Positions 51,076-60,158 of a stretch of 64,000 bases of DNA are shown here, piece by piece (the stretch's first letter is position 1; the number at the start of each line of letters is the position of its first letter). Location of the stretch: positions 1 to 64,000 of the forward strand of contig NZ_FWXU01000007.1 of the NCBI RefSeq assembly GCF_900176345.1, in the 5' to 3' direction. The DNA is from Rhizobium sp. RU36D (GTDB lineage: Bacteria > Pseudomonadota > Alphaproteobacteria > Rhizobiales > Rhizobiaceae). The notes under the pieces were generated by a model. That model was given only the letters and a program-made list of their open reading frames with translations, did no database searches and was not told the origin of the DNA. Made by a program: the position numbers and the translations under genes.

Positions 51076-52464
51076 TTATTTGGGGCCGATCATCAGTTCC
51101 GGCCGGACAAACTGGTCGAATTCCTCATTGGTGAGGTAGCCGCCGCCGACTGCCTCTTCGCGCAGCGTGGTGCCGTTCTTGTGGGCCGTCTTGGCGATCT
51201 TGGCGCAGATGTCATAGCCGAGGCGACCGTTCAGCGCCGTCACCAGCATCAGTGAATTCTCCACGCCCTTGCGGATGTTGTCTTCGCGCGCCTCGATGCC
51301 GACGACGCAGTTGTCGGTGAAGGAACGGGCCGCATCACCAAGCAGCTGAACCGACTGAAGGAAGTTGTAGGCCATCATCGGATTGTAGACGTTGAGTTCG
51401 AAATGGCCCTGGCTGCCGGCGAAGGTGATGGCGGCATTGTTGCCGAAGATGTGGGCGCAGACCTGGGTCAGGGCTTCCGACTGGGTCGGGTTGACCTTGC
51501 CCGGCATGATCGAGGAGCCCGGTTCGTTTTCCGGCAAAGCGAGTTCGCCAAGGCCGGCACGCGGGCCGGAACCGAGGAAGCGGATGTCGTTTGCAATCTT
51601 GAACAGGGCGGCAGCGGCCGCGTTGATCGCGCCGTGTGCGAAGACCATCGCGTCATGGGCGGCAAGGGCCTCGAACTTGTTGGGAGCCGTGACGAACGGC
51701 ATGCCGGTGATGGCCGCGATCTCCTCTGCGACCTTTTCAGCGAAACCGACCGGGGCGTTGAGGCCCGTACCGACCGCGGTGCCGCCCTGGGCCAGTTCCA
51801 GCAGTCCGCCCATGGTGTCGCCGATGCGCTTGATCGCCGAATGCACCTGGGCCGCATAGCCGCCGAACTCCTGGCCGAGGGTGAGGGGGGTCGCGTCCTG
51901 CGTGTGGGTTCGGCCGATCTTGATGATATGGGAAAAGGCCTGGGACTTCGCTTCCAGCGCCTTGTGCAGGTGGGTGAGCGCCGGGATCAGGTGATGCGCG
52001 ATCTGCTCGGCGCAGGCGATATGCATGGCCGTCGGATAGGTGTCGTTGGATGACTGGCTCATATTGACGTGGTCATTGGGATGCACGGGCTTCTTGGAGC
52101 CCATCACCCCGCCCAGCATCTCGATGGCGCGGTTGGAAATCACCTCATTGGCATTCATGTTGGACTGCGTGCCGGAACCCGTCTGCCATACCACCAGCGG
52201 AAAATGGTCATCGAGCTTTCCGTCGATGACCTCCTGGGCTGCGGCGATGATCGCCTGGCCCAGATTGGCGTCCAGCCCTCCAAGAGCCATATTGGCGCGG
52301 GCAGCGGCCTGCTTGATGATGCCGAGTGCACGGATGACAGAGGCCGGCTGCTTTTCCCAGCCGATCTTGAAATTGCCGAGCGACCGCTGCGCTTGCGCGC
52401 CCCAGTAACGGTCTGCGGCCACTTCGATAGGCCCAAAGGTATCAGTCTCGCTGCGCGTGGTCAT
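51076..52464 (-). CDS. fumC: Class II fumarate hydratase
   Basis: This 462-residue enzyme needs no iron and belongs to the aspartase/fumarase superfamily. Signature segments are [58 protein letters not shown] and the mobile loop [16 protein letters not shown], which holds the catalytic Ser. It does the same reaction as the class I enzyme encoded just downstream. Having both suggests a stable back-up when iron is short or oxidants damage the class I cluster, as known for E. coli; here that is inference. Confidence 0.93.
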   Translation of the reverse strand: MTTRSETDTFGPIEVAADRYWGAQAQRSLGNFKIGWEKQPASVIRALGIIKQAAARANMALGGLDANLGQAIIAAAQEVIDGKLDDHFPLVVWQTGSGTQSNMNANEVISNRAIEMLGGVMGSKKPVHPNDHVNMSQSSNDTYPTAMHIACAEQIAHHLIPALTHLHKALEAKSQAFSHIIKIGRTHTQDATPLTLGQEFGGYAAQVHSAIKRIGDTMGGLLELAQGGTAVGTGLNAPVGFAEKVAEEIAAITGMPFVTAPNKFEALAAHDAMVFAHGAINAAAAALFKIANDIRFLGSGPRAGLGELALPENEPGSSIMPGKVNPTQSEALTQVCAHIFGNNAAITFAGSQGHFELNVYNPMMAYNFLQSVQLLGDAARSFTDNCVVGIEAREDNIRKGVENSLMLVTALNGRLGYDICAKIAKTAHKNGTTLREEAVGGGYLTNEEFDQFVRPELMIGPK

Positions 52465-52831
52465 GGATTTCGCCTGTCGTCGGTTGGGAAGTCAGAAGCC
52501 ATATGTAACGCCCGGAGGTTTTCCGGCAACCGGATCATGAAATCATGATAATTAAATTCATGTTATCCACACAAGGTTACCTTCGGGATCGAGTTGCGGT
52601 GCTGGCGTCGATGTGGATATCAGGCAACGCTTGATGAAGAATTTAATCAATTCTTAAGTACATTTTCAGACTGAATGAATTCGCGCTCGGTCTCGACTGG
52701 GGCGTCACATAAAGTTGAGGCGACGAATCGCCGAGGCTCTGAAACGATTCCTTCCCAATGCCAAAGTGTTCGGCTAGTGCTGCGCGCCAAGGCTGGAACG
52801 GGTCGATGGGCCGTCCACATCACTCTCGGGA
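52465..52831. other. Divergent region between fumC and the L,D-transpeptidase gene
   Basis: These 367 bases hold an AT-rich core at 52535-52680, with a CtrA-type box at 52643-52657. The right part (52690-52820) is GC-rich without a conserved ORF. No clear -35/-10 pair was picked for fumC. Confidence 0.5.
52643..52657 (+). promoter_or_regulatory. CtrA-type binding box (TTAA-N7-TTAA) upstream of the L,D-transpeptidase
   Basis: A perfect TTAA, seven bases, TTAA lies about 175 bases ahead of the L,D-transpeptidase start, in the AT-rich promoter region. CtrA controls many cell-envelope and division genes in alphaproteobacteria, so cell-cycle control of this wall enzyme is plausible. Binding is inferred from the consensus only. 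Confidence 0.55.
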
Positions 52832-54709
52832 ATGACGATGCAGATGAACAGGAAAACTCTCGCCGCAGGCCTACTATCCGCAGTGTCCGCCATCAGCCTG
52901 CCGGTCGGCGATGCTGGCGCCACGACGCTCATGGACCTGCTGCGAGGCGGCCCGGCGGCCAACAAGACGCAAGGCGCCAGCAAGCCGCTGTTCGGTGGCA
53001 CCGCTCAGGAGATCGAAGGGGCGATCAGCGATCCCGATCCGCTGCCGAAGATCACCGGACCGCGCTACTATACCTACAAGACCGATGCGCTGCGCGTCAT
53101 CCAGACGGCCAAGTTCGTGGCTGCGCCGGCTGCCGATGCGACCGTGACGTCGTCGACAGCTGCCCCGGCTGCTGATCCCCGGGCCGCAATGGCCGGTGTC
53201 AAGGTGTCGGCGCCCGATGAGATTGCCAAGGCGATCGAGGATTATTATGGCTCTGGCCGACCCCTGATCTGGGTGCAGGCGGGTGAGATTTCGCCTAAGG
53301 CGCAGGCGGCGATCACGGCGCTCGCGGCTGTCGGCGACGTCGGGCTCGATGCCGAAGACTATGCCGTCACCGCACCCGACCTGTCGGCAATCACCGATCC
53401 GGCGGCCCGCGATCTTGCCTTGATGCAATTCGAGCTGACCCTGTCGGCCAAGGTCTTGACCTATGTGCAGGACACGGAGCGGGGTCGGGTCGATCCCAAC
53501 AAGCTTTCGGGCTATCATGACTTCAAGCGCAAGACGGTCAACCTGAAGCCCGTTTTGAACATGCTGCGGCTGAGCCCCGACGTGGCGGCCTATCTTCGCA
53601 CCCGCGACCCTGACAATACCCAGTTCCTGGCCATGAAGGCGGAGCTTGTCCGCCTGCGTGCCGAAAATGTGGGTGGCGAAGCGCCGATTACCATTGCGCC
53701 GGGAACGGTGCTGAAGCCTGGCAAGGATGATCCCGAGCTTGCCAACGTGATCAAGGCGATTGGCCGCAAGGCATCCGATGCGCTCAAAGTCGAGCATTCC
53801 GTGACCCTGGCGAATTATGCCGGTACGCCGCAATACACGCCTGAACTCGTGGCGCTGGTCGAAGGCTTCCAGAAGGAAAACGGCCTCAAGCCCGATGGCG
53901 TCGTCGGTCAGGCGACCATTCGCAAGCTGGTGGGCGACACCAATCAGGAGAAGATCAACAAGCTGATCGTTTCGATGGAACAGCGGCGCTGGCTGCCTGA
54001 CGATCTCGGGTCGCGTTTCGTCTTCATCAACCAGCCTGCCTTCCAGGCCTACTACTTCAACGAAGGCAAGCAGCAGATCGCGATGCGTGTCGTGGTTGGC
54101 TCCAAGTCCAACCAGACCTATTTCTTCCAGGATCAGATCGAGACCGTCGAATTCAACCCCTATTGGGGTGTGCCGCAGTCGATCATCGTCAATGAAATGC
54201 TGCCGAAGCTGAGGGCCGATCCGAGCTATCTCGACCGGCTCGGCTATGAAGTCAGCCATGGCGGCCGCAAGGTTGCATCGAGCCAGGTGAACTGGAACAC
54301 CAATCCCAATGTCGATGTGCGCCAGCCGCCGGGTGGCGATAATGCGCTGGGCGAGTTGAAGATTCTGTTCCCGAACTCGCATGCGATCTACATGCATGAC
54401 ACGCCGTCGAAGAGCTTCTTCCAGCGCGACATGCGCGCACTCAGCCATGGCTGCGTGCGTCTGGCCGAACCACGCGTGATGGCGGCTGCCGTCATGGGGA
54501 CGACCGTGGCGGAGATCGGCAAGCAGATTGCATCGGGCCAGAACCGGGCAGTTTCCGTGCCGCAGAAGATCCCGGTCTATGTCTCCTACTTCACGGCATG
54601 GCCGGATGAGGCCGGTGGCCTGCACTTCTATGCCGATGTCTACGACCGGGATGCGCATACGATGAAGGCGTTTGCGGCGATCACGTCATCGCGAAGCGGC
54701 CGCAGCTGA
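52832..54709 (+). CDS. L,D-transpeptidase (YcbB/LdtD-like) with peptidoglycan-binding domain
   Basis: This 625-residue exported enzyme begins with a signal peptide (RKTLAAGLLSAVSAISLPVGDAGA style; cleavage near residue 30). The scaffold region (about 120-330) and a PG_binding_1 domain (about 335-370, VALVEGFQKENGLKPDGVVG) precede the YkuD catalytic domain (about 395-580). The active site is HDTPSKSFFQRDMRALSHGCVRL, with catalytic Cys in SHGCVR. It makes 3-3 cross-links or attaches proteins to peptidoglycan in the periplasm. Rhizobiales rely heavily on such links for polar growth. Internal ATGs at 52838 and 52844 are alternative starts. A CtrA-type box lies upstream. Confidence 0.88.
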   Translation: MTMQMNRKTLAAGLLSAVSAISLPVGDAGATTLMDLLRGGPAANKTQGASKPLFGGTAQEIEGAISDPDPLPKITGPRYYTYKTDALRVIQTAKFVAAPAADATVTSSTAAPAADPRAAMAGVKVSAPDEIAKAIEDYYGSGRPLIWVQAGEISPKAQAAITALAAVGDVGLDAEDYAVTAPDLSAITDPAARDLALMQFELTLSAKVLTYVQDTERGRVDPNKLSGYHDFKRKTVNLKPVLNMLRLSPDVAAYLRTRDPDNTQFLAMKAELVRLRAENVGGEAPITIAPGTVLKPGKDDPELANVIKAIGRKASDALKVEHSVTLANYAGTPQYTPELVALVEGFQKENGLKPDGVVGQATIRKLVGDTNQEKINKLIVSMEQRRWLPDDLGSRFVFINQPAFQAYYFNEGKQQIAMRVVVGSKSNQTYFFQDQIETVEFNPYWGVPQSIIVNEMLPKLRADPSYLDRLGYEVSHGGRKVASSQVNWNTNPNVDVRQPPGGDNALGELKILFPNSHAIYMHDTPSKSFFQRDMRALSHGCVRLAEPRVMAAAVMGTTVAEIGKQIASGQNRAVSVPQKIPVYVSYFTAWPDEAGGLHFYADVYDRDAHTMKAFAAITSSRSGRS

Positions 54710-54717
54710 ACCAGGCT

Positions 54718-54741
54718 GCCGGAGCCTCAGGCGGCTCCGGC
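54718..54741. terminator. Hairpin between converging L,D-transpeptidase and gph genes
   Basis: A perfect 9-bp stem (GCCGGAGCC with GGCTCCGGC) with a six-base loop overlaps the last codons of gph and lies ten bases after the transpeptidase stop. No T-run follows on either strand, so terminator function is uncertain. Confidence 0.45.
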
Positions 54742-55419
54742 ACGCTTCTCGTCAATGAGCCGGGCAGCCAGTTCCGGCGTCAGTTGATCGAAATGGGTGA
54801 TCAGCACATCTGCACCCAACTGTTCTACCGGCGGATCGGAATAGCCGAAGGGCACGGCGATGCAGGCGATGCCAGCATTTTGGGCCGCAAGAATGTCATT
54901 GATGCTGTCGCCCACCATGACGGCACGCTGCGGATCGCCGCCGGCCATCGCGATCGTATCGGTGAGGTGGCGCGGGTCGGGCTTGCGCACCGGGAACGTA
55001 TCCCCACCGGCAATGGCCTGGAAGTGCGGGGCCAAGCCCAGCTTCTCAATCAGGGTGACGGCGAAGCGCTCCAGCTTGTTGGTGCAGACGGCAAGCCGGT
55101 AGCCGGCATCCGAAAGCCGCGTCAGTGACTCGACCAGGCCCGGAAAGGCCTTGCTGTCGCCGGGCATGTTGGCGCCGTAGTGGTCGATGAAGCGCGCCAT
55201 CAGCCGGTCGAGATCGTCAGACGAGAGTGGCGCCTGGCGGAGCGTGAAGGCGCGCTCGATCATGGCGCGGGCCCCATGGCCGACAAGGTGCGTCAGATCA
55301 TCATAGGTCACGGGCTCAAGGCTGGCCGCGGCAATCGTGTGGTTCAGGCTGGCCATCAGGTCGGGGGCGGTGTCCACCAAGGTGCCGTCGAGGTCGAAAA
55401 CGATGATCGGATCAGCCAT
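54727..55419 (-). CDS. gph: Phosphoglycolate phosphatase (HAD family)
   Basis: This 230-residue HAD hydrolase has motif [17 protein letters not shown], motif II VCTN, the Lys/motif III region FPVRKPDP, and motif [19 protein letters not shown]. The cap domain after motif I is the helical type of Gph proteins. It removes phosphate from 2-phosphoglycolate, a product of DNA repair or photorespiration-like reactions. ATG 55419 with AAAGG ahead is chosen; upstream open frame overlaps the divergent rpiA leader. It faces rpiA across 154 bases. Confidence 0.87.
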   Translation of the reverse strand: MADPIIVFDLDGTLVDTAPDLMASLNHTIAAASLEPVTYDDLTHLVGHGARAMIERAFTLRQAPLSSDDLDRLMARFIDHYGANMPGDSKAFPGLVESLTRLSDAGYRLAVCTNKLERFAVTLIEKLGLAPHFQAIAGGDTFPVRKPDPRHLTDTIAMAGGDPQRAVMVGDSINDILAAQNAGIACIAVPFGYSDPPVEQLGADVLITHFDQLTPELAARLIDEKRAGAA

Positions 55420-55573
55420 TTGCCTTTGGTCTCCTGGACGTTTGCACGGGGCTTCGGCGTTAGGGTATGGCCGGAAAAAATGCAACGGCTTTGGCGTCAT
55501 CAAAGGGGCTTTCGTTTGCGTCGGGAGCCGTGTAAACAGCATCACGATCAAAACAGACGGGAGTTGCAGGCGC

Positions 55574-56272
55574 ATGGACGCCCGCCAAATGAAGATCAAG
55601 GCCGCAGAGGCGGCACTCAATTACGTTGAAGATGGCATGAGACTGGGCATCGGCACCGGATCGACCGCCGAGGAATTCGTCCGTCTCCTCGCGGAGAAGG
55701 TGGCGGCTGGCCTCAAGGTCGAGGGCGTTCCGACATCGGAGCGCACCGCGCGGCTGTGCCTGGAACTCGGTGTGCCGCTGAAGTCGCTGGACGAACTTCC
55801 CGAGCTCGACCTGACGATCGACGGCGCCGACGAGGTTGACGGAGCGCTGCGCCTGATCAAGGGCGGTGGCGGTGCCTTGTTGCGTGAGAAGATCGTTGCT
55901 GCGGCCTCGTCGCGGATGATCGTGATCGCCGACGAGTCCAAAGTCGTGCCGACGCTCGGCGCATTTGCCCTGCCGGTGGAGGTCAATCCCTTCGGTTTGA
56001 CATCCACCCGGATCGCCATCGAGAAGGCCGCGGAAAAGCTCGGACTTTCCGGCGAACTGCGCCTGCGGGGAGGGGATGACGAAGTCTTCACCACCGACGG
56101 CGGCCATTACATAATCGACGCATCTTTTGGCCGCATTCCTGATGCAGAGGCCTTGGCAATCGCATTGAATTCCATACCCGGCGTCGTCGAACACGGGCTG
56201 TTCATCAACCTGGCCACGCTTGCCATCATCGCCGGTCCGGCGGGAGCGCGCGTGATCGAGGCAAAGCACTAG
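55574..56272 (+). CDS. rpiA: Ribose-5-phosphate isomerase A
   Basis: This 232-residue enzyme interconverts ribose 5-phosphate and ribulose 5-phosphate in the pentose phosphate pathway. Marks are [19 protein letters not shown] (phosphate site), [22 protein letters not shown] with the catalytic acid, [16 protein letters not shown] and VEVNPFGL. Start at ATG 55574; the second ATG five codons on ([10 protein letters not shown]) is an alternative and equally family-like. It is followed 18 bases later by the DUF2059 gene. Confidence 0.93.
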   Translation: MDARQMKIKAAEAALNYVEDGMRLGIGTGSTAEEFVRLLAEKVAAGLKVEGVPTSERTARLCLELGVPLKSLDELPELDLTIDGADEVDGALRLIKGGGGALLREKIVAAASSRMIVIADESKVVPTLGAFALPVEVNPFGLTSTRIAIEKAAEKLGLSGELRLRGGDDEVFTTDGGHYIIDASFGRIPDAEALAIALNSIPGVVEHGLFINLATLAIIAGPAGARVIEAKH

Positions 56273-56290
56273 ACAGGAGCACTGAGTTTC

Positions 56291-56872
56291 ATGTTCAATT
56301 CGAAGCGTTTCGGCGGCGTTGCGACGGCCGTCATCGTTGCCGGTGGGCTGTTGTTTGCCGCTGCCGCCAAGGCTCAGGAAATTCCGGAAGCGCATCTGCA
56401 GGCGGCCCGCAGTGCAATCACCGCACTTGGTGTGACCAACCAGTTCGACGGCATCCTGCCGAACCTGGCTGAAGGTTTGAAGGCGCAGCTGATCCAGGCC
56501 TATCCGAATTTCCAGGACGAGATCTTCAAGACGGTTGACTCCAAGGCCCTGGAACTTGCCGGCCGCCGCGGCGATCTGGAGCGGGAAGCCGCTTTGGTCT
56601 ATGCCAAGGCCTTTACGCCGGAAGAACTCAACGCAATCGCAGCCTTCTACACCAGCGATGCCGGCAAGAAGCTTCTGACGGATGGACCGATCGTAACCCG
56701 CGAACTGGTTCGTGCAGCTGAAATCTGGGCATCCGGCATTCGCCGCGACCTGGAAAACAGCACGAACCAGGCGATGCTGGCGATTGCTGGCGCAAGTGCC
56801 CCGGCCGATGCAGCGGCCGGTGCCGGTCAGGCGCCTGCTGCTCCGGCCGAAGCGCCCGCACCGAAGCCCTGA
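56291..56872 (+). CDS. DUF2059-family periplasmic protein
   Basis: This 193-residue protein has a signal peptide (cleavage after AKAQ near residue 29) and a helical DUF2059 domain (about 75-145, with AALVYAKAFTPEELNAIAAFY and TSDAGKKLL). The last 30 residues are Ala/Pro-rich. Its function is unknown; such proteins are common in rhizobia. It lies 18 bases after rpiA and ends at a strong terminator, so the two are probably one transcript. Confidence 0.82.
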   Translation: MFNSKRFGGVATAVIVAGGLLFAAAAKAQEIPEAHLQAARSAITALGVTNQFDGILPNLAEGLKAQLIQAYPNFQDEIFKTVDSKALELAGRRGDLEREAALVYAKAFTPEELNAIAAFYTSDAGKKLLTDGPIVTRELVRAAEIWASGIRRDLENSTNQAMLAIAGASAPADAAAGAGQAPAAPAEAPAPKP

Positions 56873-56894
56873 TCATCATAGCTTCAGTATTTTG

Positions 56895-56925
56895 AAAGCC
56901 CGGAACGCCCTTCCGGGCTTTCGCA
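56895..56925 (+). terminator. Intrinsic terminator after the DUF2059 gene
   Basis: A perfect 11-bp stem (AAAGCCCGGAA with TTCCGGGCTTT) and 5-base loop lies about 20 bases after the stop. The stem ends in a T-stretch on either strand. Confidence 0.85.
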
Positions 56926-56991
56926 TGTCTGCTGCAGCGCCTATATGCGTTGCTATTGCATCCCCGTTACGAATTATCCCAGGAGCCTCCC

Positions 56992-58380
56992 ATGCCGACA
57001 TTCGACTATGATCTCTTTGTCATCGGCGGCGGATCTGGCGGTGTCAGGGCAGGGCGCGTCGCGGCGTCGCTCGGAAAGCGCGTGGCGATTGCCGAAGAAT
57101 ACCGGTTTGGCGGCACCTGCGTTATCCGCGGCTGCGTACCGAAGAAGCTATTCGTCTATGCCTCCCAGTATCACGAGCATTTCGAGGATGCCGCCGGCTA
57201 TGGCTGGACCGTCGGTGAAAGCCAGTTCGACTGGAAGGCACTGGTCGCAGCCAAGGACCGGGAAATTACCCGGCTGGAAGGCCTGTATCGCCGCGGTCTT
57301 GAGAATGCGGGCGCCGAAATCATCGAAAGCCGCGCGGAACTGGCTGGTCCCAACAGCGTGCGCATCGTGAAGACGGGCCAGATCGTGACGGCCGAGCGGA
57401 TCGTGATCGCCGTCGGCGGCGGACCTAATCCGCATGCATCGCTGCCGGGCTATGAACTGTGCATCTCCTCCAACGAGGCCTTCCATCTGGAGAGCCTGCC
57501 GCGCTCGATCCTGATCGCAGGCGGCGGCTATATCGCCGTCGAGTTCGCCAATATTTTCCATGGGCTGGGCGTCGATACGACGCTGATCTATCGCGGCAAG
57601 GAGATCCTTTCGCGCTTCGATCACGACATGCGCCAGGGCCTGCATGAGGCGATGGAAGCCAAGGGTATCCGCATCATCTGCCAGGATGTGATCACCAAGG
57701 TGGAGAAAATGGCGGCCGGCGGATTGCATGCCGAGACCAAGAACAGCGGCACGCTCGCGGTTGACACTGTCATGCTAGCACTGGGTCGCGATCCCCATAC
57801 CGTTGGGCTCGGCCTTGAGACGGCCGGCGTGAAGCTCAACGAGCGCGGCGCCATCATCGTCGACGAGTATTCGCGAACCAATGTGCCGAATATCTTCGCG
57901 CTTGGCGACGTGACCGATCGGGTGCAGTTGACGCCGGTGGCCATTCACGAGGCCATGTGTTTCATCGAGACCGAATACAAGAACAACCCGACCTCGCCTG
58001 ACCATGACCTGATTGCCACGGCCGTGTTCTCGCAGCCGGAAATCGGCACGGTCGGTCTTTCGGAAGAAGAGGCCGCCAAGCGCTACCCTGAAATCGAAGT
58101 CTATCGCGCGCAGTTTCGTCCGATGAAGGCAACGCTTTCGGGTCGTGCGGAGAAGATGATCATGAAGCTGGTCGTGAATTCCGCCGACCGCAAGGTGTTG
58201 GGCGCCCATGTGCTGGGCCATGATGCCGGCGAAATGGCGCAGCTTTTGGGTATTACCTTGAAGGCCGGTTGCACCAAGGATGATTTCGACCGCACCATGG
58301 CCGTTCATCCCACGGCGGCCGAGGAACTGGTCACCATGTACAACCCCAGCTACCGCATTCGCAACGGCGAACGGGTCTGA
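56992..58380 (+). CDS. gor: Glutathione-disulfide reductase
   Basis: This 462-residue flavoenzyme reduces oxidised glutathione with NADPH. The FAD motif is VIGGGSGGVRAG (residues 9-20), the redox disulfide is GGTCVIRGCVPKK (Cys near 42 and 47), and the NAD(P) motif is ILIAGGGYIAVEFA. FALGDVT closes the flavin site and the C-terminal HPTAAEE gives the catalytic His-Glu pair. ATG 56992 has CAGGAG ahead; the frame opens 14 codons earlier. It is flanked by terminators at both ends and so is a single-gene unit. Confidence 0.92.
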   Translation: MPTFDYDLFVIGGGSGGVRAGRVAASLGKRVAIAEEYRFGGTCVIRGCVPKKLFVYASQYHEHFEDAAGYGWTVGESQFDWKALVAAKDREITRLEGLYRRGLENAGAEIIESRAELAGPNSVRIVKTGQIVTAERIVIAVGGGPNPHASLPGYELCISSNEAFHLESLPRSILIAGGGYIAVEFANIFHGLGVDTTLIYRGKEILSRFDHDMRQGLHEAMEAKGIRIICQDVITKVEKMAAGGLHAETKNSGTLAVDTVMLALGRDPHTVGLGLETAGVKLNERGAIIVDEYSRTNVPNIFALGDVTDRVQLTPVAIHEAMCFIETEYKNNPTSPDHDLIATAVFSQPEIGTVGLSEEEAAKRYPEIEVYRAQFRPMKATLSGRAEKMIMKLVVNSADRKVLGAHVLGHDAGEMAQLLGITLKAGCTKDDFDRTMAVHPTAAEELVTMYNPSYRIRNGERV

Positions 58381-58400
58381 GGACAAGATGACGAAACCGA

Positions 58401-58424
58401 AAACGGGCGCCGCGGCGCCCGTTT
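58401..58424. terminator. Bidirectional terminator between gor and the TadG-like gene
   Basis: A perfect 24-base palindrome (arms AAACGGGCGCCG and CGGCGCCCGTTT) lies between two converging genes, 20 bases from each stop. T residues end the stem on both strands. Confidence 0.8.
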
Positions 58425-58443
58425 GAATTTGGTCTGTCGAAAC

Positions 58444-59772
58444 TCAGCTGGAAATGCGCGGGGTGCTGACGATCTTCTGGAACAGCGCCGTCATCGCATC
58501 CGAGATACCCTCGCTCGGGCTCACCTCGAAATAGAAGCCGGGGCTGGCGCAGGATTCCATGTTCTTGGCGATCTCGCTCTGGAACGGCTTGATCCAATTA
58601 TTGTACCAACCGTTCTTCGGCAGCGGCAGGTAGGTAGTGTAAAGCACCGCGACCTTGATGCCCGCATCCTTCAGCGGCTGGCAGAAGGAGTAATCGATCG
58701 GCTCCTGGCAACGGGTGCCGTTGGTGGTCTTCTTTGTGCATTTGCCGGCCTTGGCGCTGTCCGTAAGACCATCCGACACGAAGAAGACGACCTTTTGCGG
58801 ATCGGATTTGCTGGCGCCACCGCCACCCTTCTTGATGATCGTCTTGAGGCTGGTCATGGCTTCGTCGATGTCGGTCGCCATGTCATTGTTATAGTTCTGG
58901 TACGGGATCGTCATCAGGTCGATGGCGTCAGCCGACTTTCGTACCGCCGCCATATCGGTGGACATGGATGCCACCTGGGTCAGCTTGGTGCTTTCGGCAG
59001 AGCTACCGAAGGTATAGACGGCCATGCGGTACTGGCCGGGATAGCGCATGGTGTCGGCGGCGGTGTAGGTCAACTGCTGGGTTGCCTGGCGCACGACGTC
59101 AATGCGCATCTGCACTTTAAGGCTTTTCGCCAATGCATAGTAGTTGTTTGACTTGTCCAACTGGTGGCAGGCAAAGGCGCAGCTGTCCGACGTGTTGCGT
59201 TCCATCGTCGCGATGTCGCTGTCGGTGGCGCCAACGCCCATGGACGGCGTGTTGTCCAAAAGCATGTAGAAGTCGATATAGGTGCCGGTGTTGTACACCG
59301 CCGTAGCAGAGCCTGAGATCGTGATGTAGTTCTGGTTGATCAGCCGGAGGAAGGTCGTGGGAACCTTCGCCGTGAATTTGACCTCGGACTTGAGATCCGC
59401 ACCTTTTTTGGTGACGCTGACATCAAGGCCCGAAAGGCTGACGCCCTCCGTGTCCTCGTTCTTTCCTTGGCCTTCGGCCGCAACCTGCTTGGCGGTCTGT
59501 CCCTGGAAGAACTTGCGCGCATCTTCCTCGCCAACCTTGATGACGCCGTCCTGTTCCATCTGCAGGGCAGCCAGAACGCCGACCGACTGGCTTGCGAGCG
59601 CGCCAACCGCGGCGGCATCGGCAGCCGCAAGCAGGTCGTTGCGTTGGTCTATCGCATAGCCAAAGTCGAGCGCCATCCCGACGGCGGTCAGGAGAGGCAC
59701 GGTTACGAGAGCCGTGATAATGCCGAAATTGCCCGAGCGATCACGGGCGAACCGGTTTGCAGACATACGCAT
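58444..59772 (-). CDS. TadG-like protein with VWA domain
   Basis: This 442-residue protein starts with a TadE/TadG-type N-terminus (RFARDRSGNFGIITALVTVPL, one membrane segment, then ALDFGYAIDQRNDLLAAADAAA). A von Willebrand A domain follows from about residue 165 (YIDFYMLLDNTPSMG, with the MIDAS DxTxS pattern, and later VVFFVSDGLTD). Several Cys suggest disulfides in the periplasm. TadG proteins are usually part of Flp/Tad pilus clusters, but no other tad gene is nearby, so this is an orphan copy. Start ATG 59772; ATG 59766 is also possible. Confidence 0.83.
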   Translation of the reverse strand: MRMSANRFARDRSGNFGIITALVTVPLLTAVGMALDFGYAIDQRNDLLAAADAAAVGALASQSVGVLAALQMEQDGVIKVGEEDARKFFQGQTAKQVAAEGQGKNEDTEGVSLSGLDVSVTKKGADLKSEVKFTAKVPTTFLRLINQNYITISGSATAVYNTGTYIDFYMLLDNTPSMGVGATDSDIATMERNTSDSCAFACHQLDKSNNYYALAKSLKVQMRIDVVRQATQQLTYTAADTMRYPGQYRMAVYTFGSSAESTKLTQVASMSTDMAAVRKSADAIDLMTIPYQNYNNDMATDIDEAMTSLKTIIKKGGGGASKSDPQKVVFFVSDGLTDSAKAGKCTKKTTNGTRCQEPIDYSFCQPLKDAGIKVAVLYTTYLPLPKNGWYNNWIKPFQSEIAKNMESCASPGFYFEVSPSEGISDAMTALFQKIVSTPRISS

Positions 59773-60158
59773 GCCGAAGCCTGTATTCGTTGTGATGACG
59801 ATACGTCTTCATGACGTGCTACGGTCGCATCATTCGACCCATGGTCTCAGCCATATCAGGCCGCGCGTTTAGTGGAAATTAACGGGAGACATTCGGTCAA
59901 GTGGTCTTGTCATTTTGGTTAACGCATTGACTTCACTGCGTTTCCATTTGAACCATATTTTGCCCTCGACGATGCGCGACCAGCTTGGCGGTGGGCGGCC
60001 CAAAGAGCCTATAAGAAAATCCCATGTACGGACTGGTACGTGCATCCGGGAATCAGCAGCAATCTGGAAGTTCGACTTTGCAAGGTAAATATTAGGAGCT
60101 ATAAGCCCCCATCCAAAACGGCCCCTTGACGGCCGCACGACGAGAGCAGGAAGAGAAG
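59773..60158. other. Divergent region between the TadG-like and DAHP synthase genes
   Basis: These 386 bases hold the promoters of both genes. A good plus-strand promoter is at 60077-60105. A 23-codon frame from ATG 60024 (MYGLVRASGN) lies upstream of that promoter and is not expected to be a leader peptide. No attenuator or RNA gene was recognised. Confidence 0.5.
60077..60105 (+). promoter_or_regulatory. Promoter of the DAHP synthase gene
   Basis: TTTGCA (60077-60082) and TATAAG (60100-60105) are separated by the ideal 17 bases. Transcription would start near 60112, giving a leader of about 47 bases with GGAAGAG before the ATG. Confidence 0.6.

Noticed and set aside
52874..54658. A 594-codon minus-strand frame opposite the L,D-transpeptidase
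   Set aside because: It is a high-GC shadow; composition is rich in Arg, His and Asp with no domain, and the plus strand carries a complete catalytic domain.
60024..60095. A 23-codon frame as a leader peptide for DAHP synthase attenuation
   Set aside because: It lies upstream of the best promoter and has no run of aromatic codons.
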